Positions 17,873 to 27,800 of a DNA stretch of 64,000 nucleotides are shown here, one piece after another. A model generated the notes under the pieces. The model saw only the letters and a list, made by a program, of their open reading frames with translations. It was not told the DNA's origin and ran no database searches. The stretch is from assembly GCF_015776785.2 (NCBI RefSeq), contig NZ_LFMD02000007.1:1346615-1410614 (forward strand), given 5' to 3'. The translations under genes and the position numbers were made by a program. Source of the stretch: Kitasatospora sp. SUK 42 (lineage in GTDB: Bacteria; Actinomycetota; Actinomycetes; Streptomycetales; Streptomycetaceae). How positions within the stretch are numbered: position 1 is the first letter of the stretch; each line of letters opens with the position of its first letter.

Positions 17873-18847
17873 GTGCCCAGCGCATGGCGGAACCTCCGCC
17901 GTCGTGTCCTCACGCCGAGCGTTTCCGAGACACTACTCGACAAGCGCGGCTTCCATAAGAAGTCGCCGGCCGCCCAGGAGGTGCTGGAGACGGTCGGCCG
18001 GACATTCCTCGAAGGTTATTCGTACGCCATGGAGGCGCGGATCCCGGCCGAGGCGGAGGAACGCCTGGAGGGAATCCCGACCCGCTTCCGCGGATTCGCG
18101 TACGAGGGCGCCGGCATGGGTTTCGCCATGCTCGACGGTTTGCCTGTTGCCGGCCGCGGCGCGGTGTCCGGTTTCCTTTCCGGAAAAGGCGCGGACCACA
18201 TCTACATGGTGTATGTCGGAATCGGCTGGGCCATGGCGCGCCTGCCGCGGTCCTGCTGGCCCGACATCGACCGGCTGGACCCGCTGCTGCGCTGGCTGGT
18301 GCTCGACGGCTACGGCTTCCACCAGGCGTACTTCCGGACCGCGGACTACGTCCACAAGCAGTACCGGGAGGACGTGTTCCCCTGGCCGGCCCACGACTCG
18401 CCCTCGTACGCCGGCCGGGCGATCGACCAGGGCATCGGCCGGGCCCTGTGGTTCGTCGGCGGCACCGACGCGGACCTGGTGGCCACGATGATCGAGAAGT
18501 TCCCCGAGTCCCGGCGGTCCGACCTCTTCAGCGGCGCCGGACTGGCCGCCACCTACGCCGGCGGCGCCGAGGAGGAGGAGCTGCGGGCCTTCCGGGACCG
18601 TGCGGGGGAGCACCGCGACATGGTCGCGCAGGGCAGCGCGTTCGCGGCCGAGGCCCGTATCAAGGCCGGGCTGCTCACGCCGCACACCGAGCTCGCGACG
18701 CGGATCTTCTGCGGCACCGGGCCGGTCGAGGCGGCGAAGGTCACCCAGGACCGGCTGCCGGCCGGCGGGGCGAGCGGCGGGCTGCCCGCCTACCAACTGT
18801 GGCGCGAGGCCATCGCGAGCGCCTTCGCCGAGCACGGAAGGGGGTAG
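17873..18847 (+). CDS. DUF1702 family enediyne protein (UnbL-type), copy 2
   Basis: This 324-residue protein is a paralogue of the gene before it. It shows RGFAYEGAGMGFAMLD, YVGIGWAMARLPRSCW and WLVLDGYGFHQAYFRTADYV. It also has DQGIGRALWFVGGTD and DLFSGAGLAATYAGG. The shared blocks suggest either a heterodimer or two related steps. The start is GTG 17873, with GAGGGGAG about seven bases upstream. The E7-like P450 starts two bases after its stop, so the two are probably co-translated. No signal peptide or membrane helix is visible. Confidence 0.8.
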   Translation: MPSAWRNLRRRVLTPSVSETLLDKRGFHKKSPAAQEVLETVGRTFLEGYSYAMEARIPAEAEERLEGIPTRFRGFAYEGAGMGFAMLDGLPVAGRGAVSGFLSGKGADHIYMVYVGIGWAMARLPRSCWPDIDRLDPLLRWLVLDGYGFHQAYFRTADYVHKQYREDVFPWPAHDSPSYAGRAIDQGIGRALWFVGGTDADLVATMIEKFPESRRSDLFSGAGLAATYAGGAEEEELRAFRDRAGEHRDMVAQGSAFAAEARIKAGLLTPHTELATRIFCGTGPVEAAKVTQDRLPAGGASGGLPAYQLWREAIASAFAEHGRG

Positions 18848-18849
18848 CC

Positions 18850-20208
18850 GTGACCACGGCACACCGGGTGCCGCCCGGCCCGCCGCGCAGCGCCACCCCG
18901 GCCCTGCTGAGGAACCTGGCGGGGGACCGGCTCGCGCTGATGCGCTCGGCCGCCGCCGAGTACGGCGACGCGGTGCGGATGTCGATCGGCCCCAAGACGC
19001 TCTACTTCTTCAACCACCCCGACCACGCCAAGCACGTGCTGGCGGACAACGCCGCCAACTACCACAAGGGCATCGGGCTCATCCAGGCCCGCCGGGCCCT
19101 CGGCAACGGCCTGCTGACCAGCGAGGGCGAGCTCTGGAAGAAGCAGCGCAAGCTGATCCAGCCGGCCTTCCAGCACAAGCGGATCTCCCAGCAGGCCGAC
19201 GTGGTCGCGGAGGAGGCGGCCAAGCTGGTCGGCCGGCTCCGCGCCCACGAGGGCGGCGGGCCCGTCGACGTCGTGCACGAGATGACGGGGCTCACCCTCG
19301 GAGTGCTGGGCCGCACCCTGCTCGACGTCGACCTCGGCGCCTTCGAGGGGGTCGGGCAGGACTTCGAGGCGGTCCAGGACCAGGCCATGTTCGACATGGT
19401 CACCATGGGCATGGTGCCGGGCTGGGTGCCGCTGGCCAAGCAGCGCCGGTTCCAGCAGGCCCGGCGGGACCTTCAGCAGGTGGTCGACCGGCTGGTGGCG
19501 GACCGGCGCTCGCGCGACGGCGCCGGGACGGAGGCGGACGACGTGCTCTCCCGGCTGATCGTCTCCACCCGGGCGGAGCCCGACCCGGACGTCGGCCGGC
19601 AGCGCATGCGGGACGAGCTGGTCACCCTGCTGCTGGCCGGCCACGAGACCACGGCGAGCACCCTCGGCTGGACCTTCTACCTGGCCGACCGCCACCCCGA
19701 GGTGATGGAGCGGCTGCGCGCCGAGGCCGTCGAGGTGCTCGGGGACCGGCTGCCGCGCTTCGAGGACCTGCACAACCTGCGCTACACGGCGCGGGTGGTG
19801 GAGGAGGTCATGCGGCTCTACCCGCCGGTGTGGATCCTGCCCCGGCAGGCGCAGGGCGAGGACGAGGTGGGCGGGTACCGGGTGCCGGCCGGAGCCGACG
19901 TCCTGATCTGCCCGTACACGCTGCACCGCCACCCGGGGTTCTGGGACGCCCCGGACCAGTTCGATCCGGACCGCTTCCACCCGGACCGGGTGTCGGACCG
20001 GCCGAGGTACGCCTACATCCCGTTCGGGGCCGGTCCGCGCTTCTGCGTCGGCAACCACCTCGGGCTGATGGAGGCGACGTTCACGATCGCCCTGGTCGCC
20101 CGCGAGCTGCGGCTGGCCAAGGTGCCCGGCTACCGGGTGGTGGCCGAGCCGATGCTGTCCCTGCGGGTGCGCGGCGGCCTGCCGATGACGGTGCACTCCG
20201 TCGCCTAG
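18850..20208 (+). CDS. Cytochrome P450 (enediyne E7-like)
   Basis: This 452-residue P450 is of the longer CYP102/CYP4-like bacterial type. The oxygen-binding helix reads AGHETTAS, with Thr near 267. The K-helix pair EEVMRLYPP is followed by the PERF region. The haem loop FGAGPRFCVG has the proximal Cys at about 399. It begins with a proline-rich hinge (RVPPGPPRSATP) and has no membrane anchor. P450s of this shape are conserved in enediyne clusters as E7 and are thought to oxidise the core or its polyene precursor. GTG 18850 is supported by GGAAGGGGG upstream. Ferredoxin and reductase partners are not in the window. A terminator-like repeat follows. Confidence 0.88.
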   Translation: MTTAHRVPPGPPRSATPALLRNLAGDRLALMRSAAAEYGDAVRMSIGPKTLYFFNHPDHAKHVLADNAANYHKGIGLIQARRALGNGLLTSEGELWKKQRKLIQPAFQHKRISQQADVVAEEAAKLVGRLRAHEGGGPVDVVHEMTGLTLGVLGRTLLDVDLGAFEGVGQDFEAVQDQAMFDMVTMGMVPGWVPLAKQRRFQQARRDLQQVVDRLVADRRSRDGAGTEADDVLSRLIVSTRAEPDPDVGRQRMRDELVTLLLAGHETTASTLGWTFYLADRHPEVMERLRAEAVEVLGDRLPRFEDLHNLRYTARVVEEVMRLYPPVWILPRQAQGEDEVGGYRVPAGADVLICPYTLHRHPGFWDAPDQFDPDRFHPDRVSDRPRYAYIPFGAGPRFCVGNHLGLMEATFTIALVARELRLAKVPGYRVVAEPMLSLRVRGGLPMTVHSVA

Positions 20209-20228
20209 CCGACCTTGCGCGAGCCGGT

Positions 20229-20270
20229 GCGCGCAGCCTCCTGTGGACGACCTCCCAGGGGGCTGCGCGC
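20229..20270. terminator. Terminator-like inverted repeat between convergent genes
   Basis: A 10-base-pair perfect inverted repeat (20229-20238 and 20261-20270) has a 22-base loop. It lies between the P450 stop and the stop of the minus-strand AraC regulator. The loop is long, so confidence is lower than for the other hairpins. Confidence 0.55.
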
Positions 20271-20320
20271 CGGGGACCACGGGCTCGTCGGAGTCGGCGC
20301 GGGGGCGCGGGGACGGTGGC

Positions 20321-21085
20321 TCAGCCGGCGATCGACGCCGCGGTGAAGGCCTCGGCCCGGACGTCCAGCAGGGCCATCAGGACCGGCGGGTCGAGGGCCC
20401 GGATCGGCCGCAGCCGCAGTTCGACGGGCAGCAGCGGTATGTCGGGACGGGCCTCGATCGGCCCGACGGAACCCACGGAGAGCTCCTGATCGCCGGTCAG
20501 CACCTCGCCCATGGAGGCCGGGACGGAATGTGCCAGCAGATACCAGGTGCCGGCCGGTGCCTGCTCCAGGCAGAAGCTCCCGGGGCGGGGCAGGACGGTA
20601 CAGGCGGCTGGTCTCCCCTCCGGGATCCGGGTGGGGAACAGGCCGACGAACACACAGCCGAGGTCGCCGGCGACCGAGGCCCGGATCTCGCCCCGCACGG
20701 TCGCGAGGTCGGGGTTGGCGCCGCCGCAGGGGGCGATCTGGATCCGGGTGGTGAAGCCCTTGAGCTGACGGAACATCGAGGGCGAAACACCCACACTGCT
20801 CGCGAACCGCGAGCTGAACGTGCCGACGCTGTTGTACCCGACGCGGTGACTGATCTCGGTCACCGTGAGCGCGGTCGCCATGAGGAGTCGTTTGGCCTCT
20901 TCGATCCGAAGGGCCGAGAGGAAGCGGCCCGGCGAAACCCCGGTCACCCGCTGGAATTCCCTGGAGAAATGGAACTTGCTGTACATGGCTGCCTGTGCCA
21001 TATCATCTATGGTCAGCAGCTCCCCTATATTCTCGTGCATGGTTTCGATGGCCCGGGTCACGGCTTGCTCGATAGCTGGTTTCAT
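20321..21085 (-). CDS. AraC-family transcriptional regulator
   Basis: This 254-residue regulator has its DNA-binding domain at the N-terminus. Helix-turn-helix one is at about residues 20-50 (LTIDDMAQAAMYSKFHFSREFQ) and helix-turn-helix two follows (TVTEISHRVGYNSVGTFSSRFASSVGVSP). The C-terminal 140 residues are a separate domain of mostly beta character that may sense a ligand (GRPAACTVLPRPGSFCLEQAPAGTWYLLAH). The start is ATG 21085 with GGAG nine bases upstream. It is divergent from the E8/E9-like operon across an AT-rich region with a strong palindrome. A pathway-specific role is likely, as AraC regulators occur in other enediyne clusters such as C-1027 (SgcR2). Confidence 0.85.
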   Translation of the reverse strand: MKPAIEQAVTRAIETMHENIGELLTIDDMAQAAMYSKFHFSREFQRVTGVSPGRFLSALRIEEAKRLLMATALTVTEISHRVGYNSVGTFSSRFASSVGVSPSMFRQLKGFTTRIQIAPCGGANPDLATVRGEIRASVAGDLGCVFVGLFPTRIPEGRPAACTVLPRPGSFCLEQAPAGTWYLLAHSVPASMGEVLTGDQELSVGSVGPIEARPDIPLLPVELRLRPIRALDPPVLMALLDVRAEAFTAASIAG

Positions 21086-21383
21086 CCCGACTCCAAGTTC
21101 GCTGACACGTGTGCAGGGCGACCTAGCTAAAAACGGGTTAAGGAAAAACCTCCCTCTTGAAAATATCGCAGACGATAATATCGCTGCGATAACGACTGTC
21201 GACCGTAGCAGCTGGCCATGACAAGTGCAATGGTCACGGCATGCACCGATGGCATAGGCCAAGTCCGGAGATACCAGTCGGTAATTTTTCGGACCGGTCT
21301 CAGCAATGCAGGAGATGCCAGCGGGGCAGTTGTGCGCGGACGATGCTGGGGTCACCTAGGTGAAAACTTCTGAGGAGGCGCAG
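21086..21383. promoter_or_regulatory. AT-rich divergent regulatory region with nested palindrome
   Basis: This 298-base region separates the AraC gene from the E8/E9-like operon and is markedly AT-richer than its surroundings. Positions 21164-21191 form a nested palindrome. The outer arms are TATCGCAG (21164-21171) and CTGCGATA (21184-21191). The inner arms are CGATA (21173-21177) and TATCG (21179-21183) around one A. The symmetry and location make it a likely operator, possibly for the AraC regulator. GAGGAGG at 21372-21378 is the ribosome binding site for GTG 21384. Confidence 0.6.
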
Positions 21384-21953
21384 GTGCGCTCAGAATCCCG
21401 AGATGAACGGGAAGAACGGACGATGACGCTGGAGGCGTTCGCGGACACGATCGTCCCGGGCGAGAAGCGGTCACCCGACGACCGGGCCGTCGCGGGCGCG
21501 TCGCCCGGCGGCGGCGCGGTGGCGGCCGGCGCCATCGAACTGCTGGAGACGCCGGCGACGGGGGTGTCGACGGTCCTGGATGACTATGCCCGGATGTTGA
21601 ACGAACATGCGCGGACCCACGCGACCGAGCACGGCCTCGGGCTCGACGAGACGGTGCCGCCCTTCGTCGCGCTCCCGTTCGAGGACCGGACCGCCGTCGT
21701 CCGGAAGCTGACCGGGCAGGACCAGGAGGACCGCGAACTCTGGGTCCTGCTCGCCCTGTTCAGCAACATGGCGTTCGACACCGCCGCCCACATGCACACC
21801 GCCGACGCGATGGCGGCCGGCCACCCGGGCCTGGTCACGATGGGCTTCATGAAGGCGGACGACGACGGCCTGTGGCGGTTCCCCGACTTCTCGTACGGCC
21901 GCCGCCTCGCCGACCCGCACCCGGACACCACGCCCACAGGGAGCCCCGCATGA
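21384..21953 (+). CDS. DUF5987 family protein (E8-like), partner of GMC oxidoreductase
   Basis: This 189-residue protein begins its conserved part with MTLEAFADTIVPGEKRSPDD. That pattern is typical of small-subunit partners of GMC oxidoreductases (gluconate dehydrogenase subunit 3-like) and of DUF5987. The helix-rich remainder has WVLLALFSNMAFDTAAHMHTAD and a terminal FPDFSYGRRLADPHP. GTG 21384 is chosen because GAGGAGG lies six bases before it. An upstream in-frame GTG at 21360 has no such site. The gene overlaps the GMC oxidoreductase by four bases, so a complex is likely. Size and position match the E8-E9 neighbours of nine-membered enediyne clusters as I recall them. Confidence 0.72.
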   Translation: MRSESRDEREERTMTLEAFADTIVPGEKRSPDDRAVAGASPGGGAVAAGAIELLETPATGVSTVLDDYARMLNEHARTHATEHGLGLDETVPPFVALPFEDRTAVVRKLTGQDQEDRELWVLLALFSNMAFDTAAHMHTADAMAAGHPGLVTMGFMKADDDGLWRFPDFSYGRRLADPHPDTTPTGSPA

Positions 21954-23605
21954 GCAGCACCGAGAGCACCGACGTCCTGATCGTGGGGAGCGGCTTCGGC
22001 GGCGCGATCGCGGCCTACCACCTGGCCGCCGGCGGCGCGAAGGTCACCGTGCTCGAACGCGGCCCGTGGCTGGAGGCCGACGACTTCGACCACGACTTCC
22101 TGCTCGGCTCCTCGTACACCCGCATCTTCGACTTCGTGGTCGGCGACGGCATGAGCCTGCTCGGCGGCAACTGCGTCGGCGGCGGCAGCGTGGTGTACTT
22201 CGCCGCGATGCCGCGGGCGCCGCGCTTCGCCTTCGAGCGCAAGGGCAGCATCGGCCGCCGGATGTGGCCCTCGGCCATCACCCGCGACTCCCTCGACCCG
22301 TGGTACGACCGGGTGGTCGAGGCGCTGCCGATCACCCAGCAGGACTGGAACGACGTCACGTACTCCGGCGGCCTGTTCGCGGCCGCCTGCGACCACGCCG
22401 GGCGGACGGCCAACCCCGTCCCGGCCGCGATCGACCGGGCGAAGTGCACCAACTGCAACTGGATGATGGCCGGTTGCCGCTTCGACGCGAAGCGCTCCCT
22501 GCTGCTGAACTACCTGCCGGCGGCCCTCGCCCACGGCGCGGAGATCCGGCCGCTGCACGAGGTGCAGCACCTGTCCCGGACGGACGACGGCGGCTACCGG
22601 GTGCACTACAACGTCATCGACGACACCGACTACCGGGTGCACGTCGGCAACGGGACGATCGACGCGAAGATCGTCATCCTCGCGGCCGGCGCCGGTGCCA
22701 CCCCGGTGATCCTCCAGCGCTCCGAGGCCACCCTCGGCGCCATGCCGCACGCCGTGGGCCGCTACTTCTCCGGCAACGGCGAGCGGCTCAACACCGCCGT
22801 CGTCAACGAGGACCGGGCGCGCGAGCTGCTCGGGCTCAAGCGCGGCGACGGCCAGGCCTTCCGGGCCAACCAGATCGGCAAGGGCCCGGTCGTGGCCAGC
22901 TGGGACAACCTCGACGGGGACCTGCCGGAGCACTCCCGCTTCTCCCTGGAGCAGCTGTACTTCCCGCCGGGCTTCGGCACCATCCTGGCGCAGGTGCCGG
23001 ACGCGACGGGCCCCAGCTGGTTCGGCGTCGAGAAGAAGGAGCTGGTCCGCCAGTGGCAGTCCTGGCTGACCGTCTTCACCATGGTCGAGGACGACAACGA
23101 GGGCGTCTTCGGCCCGCCGCCGGCCACCGGCAACGCCGCCCGGATCTCGCAGCAGATGCTCGGCCGCGGCACGATCCGGTACCGGCCGAGCGCCAACACC
23201 CTGCGCGGCTGGGCCGAGTCGGACGCCGTGGTGAAGGACATCCTGGAGCGTGACGGCCTCGCCAGGGTCATGCCGTGGACCAACGACGTGGTCGGCGCGT
23301 ACACCGTCCACCCCCTGGCCTCCTGCCGGATCGGCGACGACCCGCAGACCTCGGCCCTGGACGACCGGCAGGAACTCCGCAACCACCCGGGCATCTTCGT
23401 CACCGACGGCTCCGCGGTGCCGGCGGCGCTCACCGTCAACCCGGCGCTGACCATCTCCGCGCTCGCGGAGCGGGCCATCCCCGGCATCGTGAAGACCCTC
23501 CAGGAGCGCGGGGTGAAGGTCACCTACGGCGCGCCGTCGCCGGACGGGTCGACCAGCGGCCGGCGAGGGGTGCGGTCGCAGCTGCGCGACCTGGTCCGCG
23601 AGTAG
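21950..23605 (+). CDS. GMC-type FAD oxidoreductase (enediyne E9-like)
   Basis: This 551-residue flavoenzyme opens with the dinucleotide-binding motif VLIVGSGFGGAIAAYHLA (about residues 8-25), followed by VTVLERG. The central part has LGGNCVGGGSVVYFAAMPR, the flavin contact loop of cholesterol-oxidase-like GMC enzymes. It also carries a CTNCNWMMAGC cysteine cluster that recalls a metal or disulfide site. The C-terminal region has VHPLASCRIGDD and FVTDGSAVPAALTVNPALTISALAERA, which hold the active-site His and Asn equivalents. It lacks a signal peptide. Its start overlaps the E8-like stop (ATGA). E9 proteins are common to enediyne clusters and are presumed to oxidise a core intermediate. Confidence 0.87.
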   Translation: MSSTESTDVLIVGSGFGGAIAAYHLAAGGAKVTVLERGPWLEADDFDHDFLLGSSYTRIFDFVVGDGMSLLGGNCVGGGSVVYFAAMPRAPRFAFERKGSIGRRMWPSAITRDSLDPWYDRVVEALPITQQDWNDVTYSGGLFAAACDHAGRTANPVPAAIDRAKCTNCNWMMAGCRFDAKRSLLLNYLPAALAHGAEIRPLHEVQHLSRTDDGGYRVHYNVIDDTDYRVHVGNGTIDAKIVILAAGAGATPVILQRSEATLGAMPHAVGRYFSGNGERLNTAVVNEDRARELLGLKRGDGQAFRANQIGKGPVVASWDNLDGDLPEHSRFSLEQLYFPPGFGTILAQVPDATGPSWFGVEKKELVRQWQSWLTVFTMVEDDNEGVFGPPPATGNAARISQQMLGRGTIRYRPSANTLRGWAESDAVVKDILERDGLARVMPWTNDVVGAYTVHPLASCRIGDDPQTSALDDRQELRNHPGIFVTDGSAVPAALTVNPALTISALAERAIPGIVKTLQERGVKVTYGAPSPDGSTSGRRGVRSQLRDLVRE

Positions 23606-23648
23606 CGCACCGGGCCGGACGAACCCAGGAACCCACGAGGAGGCAGCC

Positions 23649-24686
23649 ATGGTGACACCGTTCCTGCGGCCGGTGCTGCGGGGGGCGCTGGCGCAGATCC
23701 GCCACGTCGCCCCGGTCCGGCCGGGCGGCGCGCGGAGCGAGGTGGCGGGCGTCTACGCGGAGGTGGAGCGGGAGTTCGGCATGCTCGCGCCGCCGGTCGC
23801 CCTGCACGCGGCCTCGCCCCCGGTCCTCGCGGCCTCCTGGGTGATGCTGCGGGAGACGCTGGTCGCGGCCGGGCGGGTCGACCGCGCGACCAAGGAGGAG
23901 CTGGCCGCCGCGGTGTCGGCGGCCAACTCCTGCCCGTACTGCGCGGCCGTGCACGGTGCCACCTGGGCTGCGCTGATCGGTGGCGGGGAGCCCCGCCACC
24001 CGGCCGGCGGCCTCAGGGGGCACGGCGGGTGGCGTCCGGCCGCGGACGCCGCCGCGCCGTTCCCCGCGGAGCAGGCGCCGGAGCTGGTGGGGGTGGCCGT
24101 CACCTTCCACTACCTGAACCGGATGGTCAGCGTGTTCCTCCAGGAGGACCTCGTCCCCGCCGGAGCCCCGGCGGTCGTACGGCGGGCGGTCACCGCCGTC
24201 CTCGGCCGGCAACTGCGGCGGTACGCCCGCAGTGCCCCGGAGGCGGGCGGGTCGCTGGACCTGCTGCCGTCCGCCGCCCTGCCCGAGGACCTCGCGTGGG
24301 CGGCCGGCACGCCGAGCATCGCGGGCGCCTTCGCGCGGGCGGCCGCGGTGATCGACGCGGCCGGGGCGCGGTCGGTGCCGGAGCCCGTACGGGGCCTGGT
24401 GCGGGCCGAACTGGCGCGGTGGGACGGCGGAGCGCCCGGGCTCGGCCGCGGCTGGCTGGAGGAGGCGGTGGGCGGCCTGCCGCAGGAGCAGCGTGCGGCC
24501 GGGCGGCTCGCGCTGCTGACGGCGAAGGCCGCGTACCGGGTGGACGAGGGCGTGGTGGAGGAGTACCGGCTCGGTCAACCCGGTGATGCCGGGCTGGTCG
24601 AGCTCACCGCGTGGGCGGCCCTGACGGCGGCGAGGGAGGTGGGGAGCCGGCTCGGCGGTGCGCGTGCGCCCAGCGGTGTGAGCTGA
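23649..24686 (+). CDS. AhpD-like (carboxymuconolactone decarboxylase-fold) protein
   Basis: This 345-residue protein has a clear AhpD core. RATKEELAAAVSAANSCPYC is followed by AAVHG, giving the E...C-x-x-C...H arrangement at about residues 79-104. AhpD proteins are peroxidases that use this Cys pair. The protein is about twice the usual length, and the second half (after residue 190) is helical, Arg/Ala-rich and without a second CxxC, perhaps a degenerate repeat. The ATG start has AGGAGG upstream. It lies 43 bases after the E9-like gene. A hairpin terminator and then the PKSE promoter follow. A role in removing peroxide formed by the flavoenzymes, or in thiol chemistry, is possible. Confidence 0.7.
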   Translation: MVTPFLRPVLRGALAQIRHVAPVRPGGARSEVAGVYAEVEREFGMLAPPVALHAASPPVLAASWVMLRETLVAAGRVDRATKEELAAAVSAANSCPYCAAVHGATWAALIGGGEPRHPAGGLRGHGGWRPAADAAAPFPAEQAPELVGVAVTFHYLNRMVSVFLQEDLVPAGAPAVVRRAVTAVLGRQLRRYARSAPEAGGSLDLLPSAALPEDLAWAAGTPSIAGAFARAAAVIDAAGARSVPEPVRGLVRAELARWDGGAPGLGRGWLEEAVGGLPQEQRAAGRLALLTAKAAYRVDEGVVEEYRLGQPGDAGLVELTAWAALTAAREVGSRLGGARAPSGVS

Positions 24687-24704
24687 CGCGACACCAGGCG
24701 GGAA

Positions 24705-24735
24705 ACGAAGCTCCGGTCGACGACCGGAGCTTCGT
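24705..24735. terminator. Terminator hairpin upstream of the PKSE gene
   Basis: A perfect 15-base-pair inverted repeat (24705-24719 and 24721-24735) is centred on one A. It lies 19 bases after the AhpD-like gene and separates the E8/E9 operon from the PKSE transcription unit. Confidence 0.78.
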
Positions 24736-24754
24736 CGCATTCCCAGGAAAAATT

Positions 24755-24779
24755 ACAGTGTTATTTATGACAGTGTTAT
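24755..24779 (+). promoter_or_regulatory. AT-rich direct repeat upstream of PKSE
   Basis: ACAGTGTTAT occurs at 24755-24764 and again at 24770-24779, on the same strand and 15 bases apart. It lies inside an AT-rich island about 100 bases before the PKSE start. This is the most likely activator site or promoter for the core operon. The repeat period does not match the 11-base spacing usual for SARP sites, so the cognate regulator is unclear. Confidence 0.55.
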
Positions 24780-24875
24780 GGAATTTGGAAAGCAAACTCG
24801 GAGAAGACAACGGCCGGGGGGCGGGGCATCCTTGAATTGCCTTTCTGTCAATTCGTCTCCGTGGGTGGTGAGTGC

Positions 24876-27800
24876 ATGAGTAATGAGCGGATAGCCATCA
24901 TCGGAATAGGCCTCCGCTATCCGGATGCCAATTCGGCGGACGAGCTCTGGGAGAACGTGCTGAGCGGCCGTCGGGCGTTCCGGAAGCTTCCGGACGAGCG
25001 CATGAACAGTGCGGACTACTGGTCGGCGGACCGGAGCGCACCGGACCGGTTCTACGCGACCAAGGCCGCCGTGCTGCGGGACTTCGAGTTCGACCGGGTC
25101 AAGTACAGCGTCGCCGGGAGCACCTACCGCTCGACCGACCTGACGCACTGGCTCGCCCTGGACGTGGCCGCCGAGGCACTGGCGGACGCCGGATTCCCGG
25201 ACGGTTCCGGACTGCCGAAGCAGGCCACCGGCGTGGTGGTCGGAAACAGCCTCACCGGAGAATTCTCGCGCGCCAACATCATGCGGCTGCGGTGGCCCTA
25301 CGTGCGCCGCACCGTCGCCGCGGCGCTGGCCGACCAGGGCTGGGCCGACGAGGACACCGCGGCGTTCCTCACGTCGCTGGAGGGCCGCTACAAGGCCCCG
25401 TTCCCGGCCATCGGCGAGGACACGCTGGCCGGCGGCCTCTCCAACACGATCGCCGGCCGGATCTGCAACCACTTCGACCTGCGCGGCGGCGGCTACACCG
25501 TCGACGGCGCCTGCTCCTCCTCCCTGCTGTCCGTCGTCACCGCCGCCAGGGCGCTCGCCGACGGCGACCTGGACGTGGCCGTCGCCGGCGGCGTCGACCT
25601 CTCCATCGACCCGTTCGAGGTCATCGGCTTCGCCAAGACCGGCGCCCTCGCCACCGGCGAGATGAAGGTCTACGACCGGGACTCCAACGGCTTCTGGCCG
25701 GGCGAGGGCTCCGGCATGATCGTCCTGATGCGCGAGCGGGACGCGCTGGAGCAGGGCCGCCGGATCTACGCGACCATCGCCGGCTGGGGCGTCTCCTCGG
25801 ACGGCAAGGGCGGCATCACCCGCCCGGAGGCCGGCGGCCACCGACTGGCCCTCAGCCGCGCCTACCAGCGGGCCGGCTACGGCGTCGAGACGGTGTCCTA
25901 CTTCGAGGGCCACGGCACCGGCACGGCGCTCGGCGACGCCACCGAGATCGAGGCGCTGTCCTCCGCCCGCCGCGACGCGGACCCGACCGCCCGCCCGGCC
26001 GCGCTCGGCACGATCAAGGGCAACTTCGGGCACACCAAGGCCGCCGCCGGGGTCGCCGGACTGATCAAGGCCACCCTCGCCGTGCACCACCAGGTGATCC
26101 CGCCGGGCACCGGCCACTACGACCCCCACCCGGGCCTGATCGGCGACACGGCGACCATGTACGTGCCGCGCGAGGCCGAGACCTGGCCCGCCGACCAGCC
26201 CGTGCGCGCGGGCGTGTCCGCCATGGGCTTCGGCGGCATCAACACCCACATCACGGTCAGCCAGGCCGCCGGGGCGGCGCGCAGGGCCGCCGTCGACGAG
26301 CGCGCCGTCCGCCTGGTCGCCGGCCGGCAGGACGCCGAACTGCTGCTGCTCGCCGGGCAGGGACCGGCCGAGCTGCGGGAGGAGGTGGAGCGGCTGCTCG
26401 ACCTCACGCCCAAGCTCGCCCAGGCCGAACTGGCCGACCTGGCCGGCACCCTGGCCGACCGGCTCACCGACGGCCCGATCCGCGCCGCCGTCGTGGCCAC
26501 CTCCCCGGACGAGGCCACCCGGGCCCTCGGCCGGCTGCGCGAACTCCTCGACACCGGCGTGCAGGAGGCCTTCTCGGCCGGCGAGGGGATCTTCCTCGCC
26601 CGGGCCAGGACCGCCCCCCGGATCGCCTACCTCTTCCCCGGGCAGGGCTCGGGCCGCGGCGCGGTCGGCGCGATCCGCCGCCGCTTCGCCGCCGCCGAGG
26701 AGGTCTTCCAGGACGCCGGTCTGACGGCCGGCGGCGACCAGGTCGCCACCCAGGTGGCCCAGCCGCGCATCGTCGCCGGCTCGCTGGCCGCCCTGCGGGT
26801 CCTGGACGGGCTCGGCATCCAGGCCGACACCGCCGTCGGCCACAGCCTCGGCGAGCTGACGGCGCTGCACTGGGCCGGGACGATGAGCGAGGAGCAGGTC
26901 CTCCGGCTGGCCGGCATCCGCGGCCAGGTGATGGCCAGGGCCAGCCGCGGCGGCGGCGCCATGGCGGGCCTCGCCGCGACCGTGGACGAGACGGCCCGGC
27001 TCTCCGCCGGGCAGGACGTGGTCGTCGCGGGCCACAACGGGCCGCGCCAGACGGTGATCTCGGGCCCGGCCGAGGCGGTCGACGCGGTCTGCCGCAAGGC
27101 GGCGGCCGAAGGCGTCACGGCGACCCGGCTGAACGTCTCGCACGCCTTCCACTCACCGCTGGTCGAACCCGCCGCCGTCGCGCTGTCGGAGCGGCTCGCG
27201 GAGCTCGACTTCCGGACGCCCGTCCGGCAGATCGCCTCCACCGTCAGCGGTGGGCCGCTGGACCCGGCCGCCGACCTGCGCGAGCTGCTGCGCGACCAGG
27301 TGCTGCTGCCCGTCCGCTTCCACGAGGCGGCCGCCTCGGCGGTGGCCGACGCCGACCTGGTCGTCGAGGTCGGCCCGGGCCGGGTGCTGTCCGGCCTGCT
27401 CGCCGAGATCGCGCCCGACCGCACCGTCCTGGCGGTCGACACCGACAGCCCCTCGCTCGGCACCCTGCTCCGCGTCGTCGGCGCTGCCTTCGTGCTCGGC
27501 GCGCCGGTGCGCACCGGGGAGCTGTTCGCCGACCGGCTGATCCGGCCGCTGCCGGCGGACGGCGAGATGACCTTCCTGGCCAGCCCGTGCGAGGCCGCCC
27601 CGGCCATCGCCCCCGAGCTGGTCGACGTCGCCGTCGCCGGGACGGACCCGGCCGCGCGGCCGGCGGCCGAGAGCGCCGACGGGGCCTCCACCCTGGAGCT
27701 GCTGTGCCGGCTCGCCGCCGAACGCGTCGAGCTCCCGCAGGACTCCGTCACCGCGCGCACCCACCCGATGGACGACCTGCACCTGAGCTCCATCACCGTC

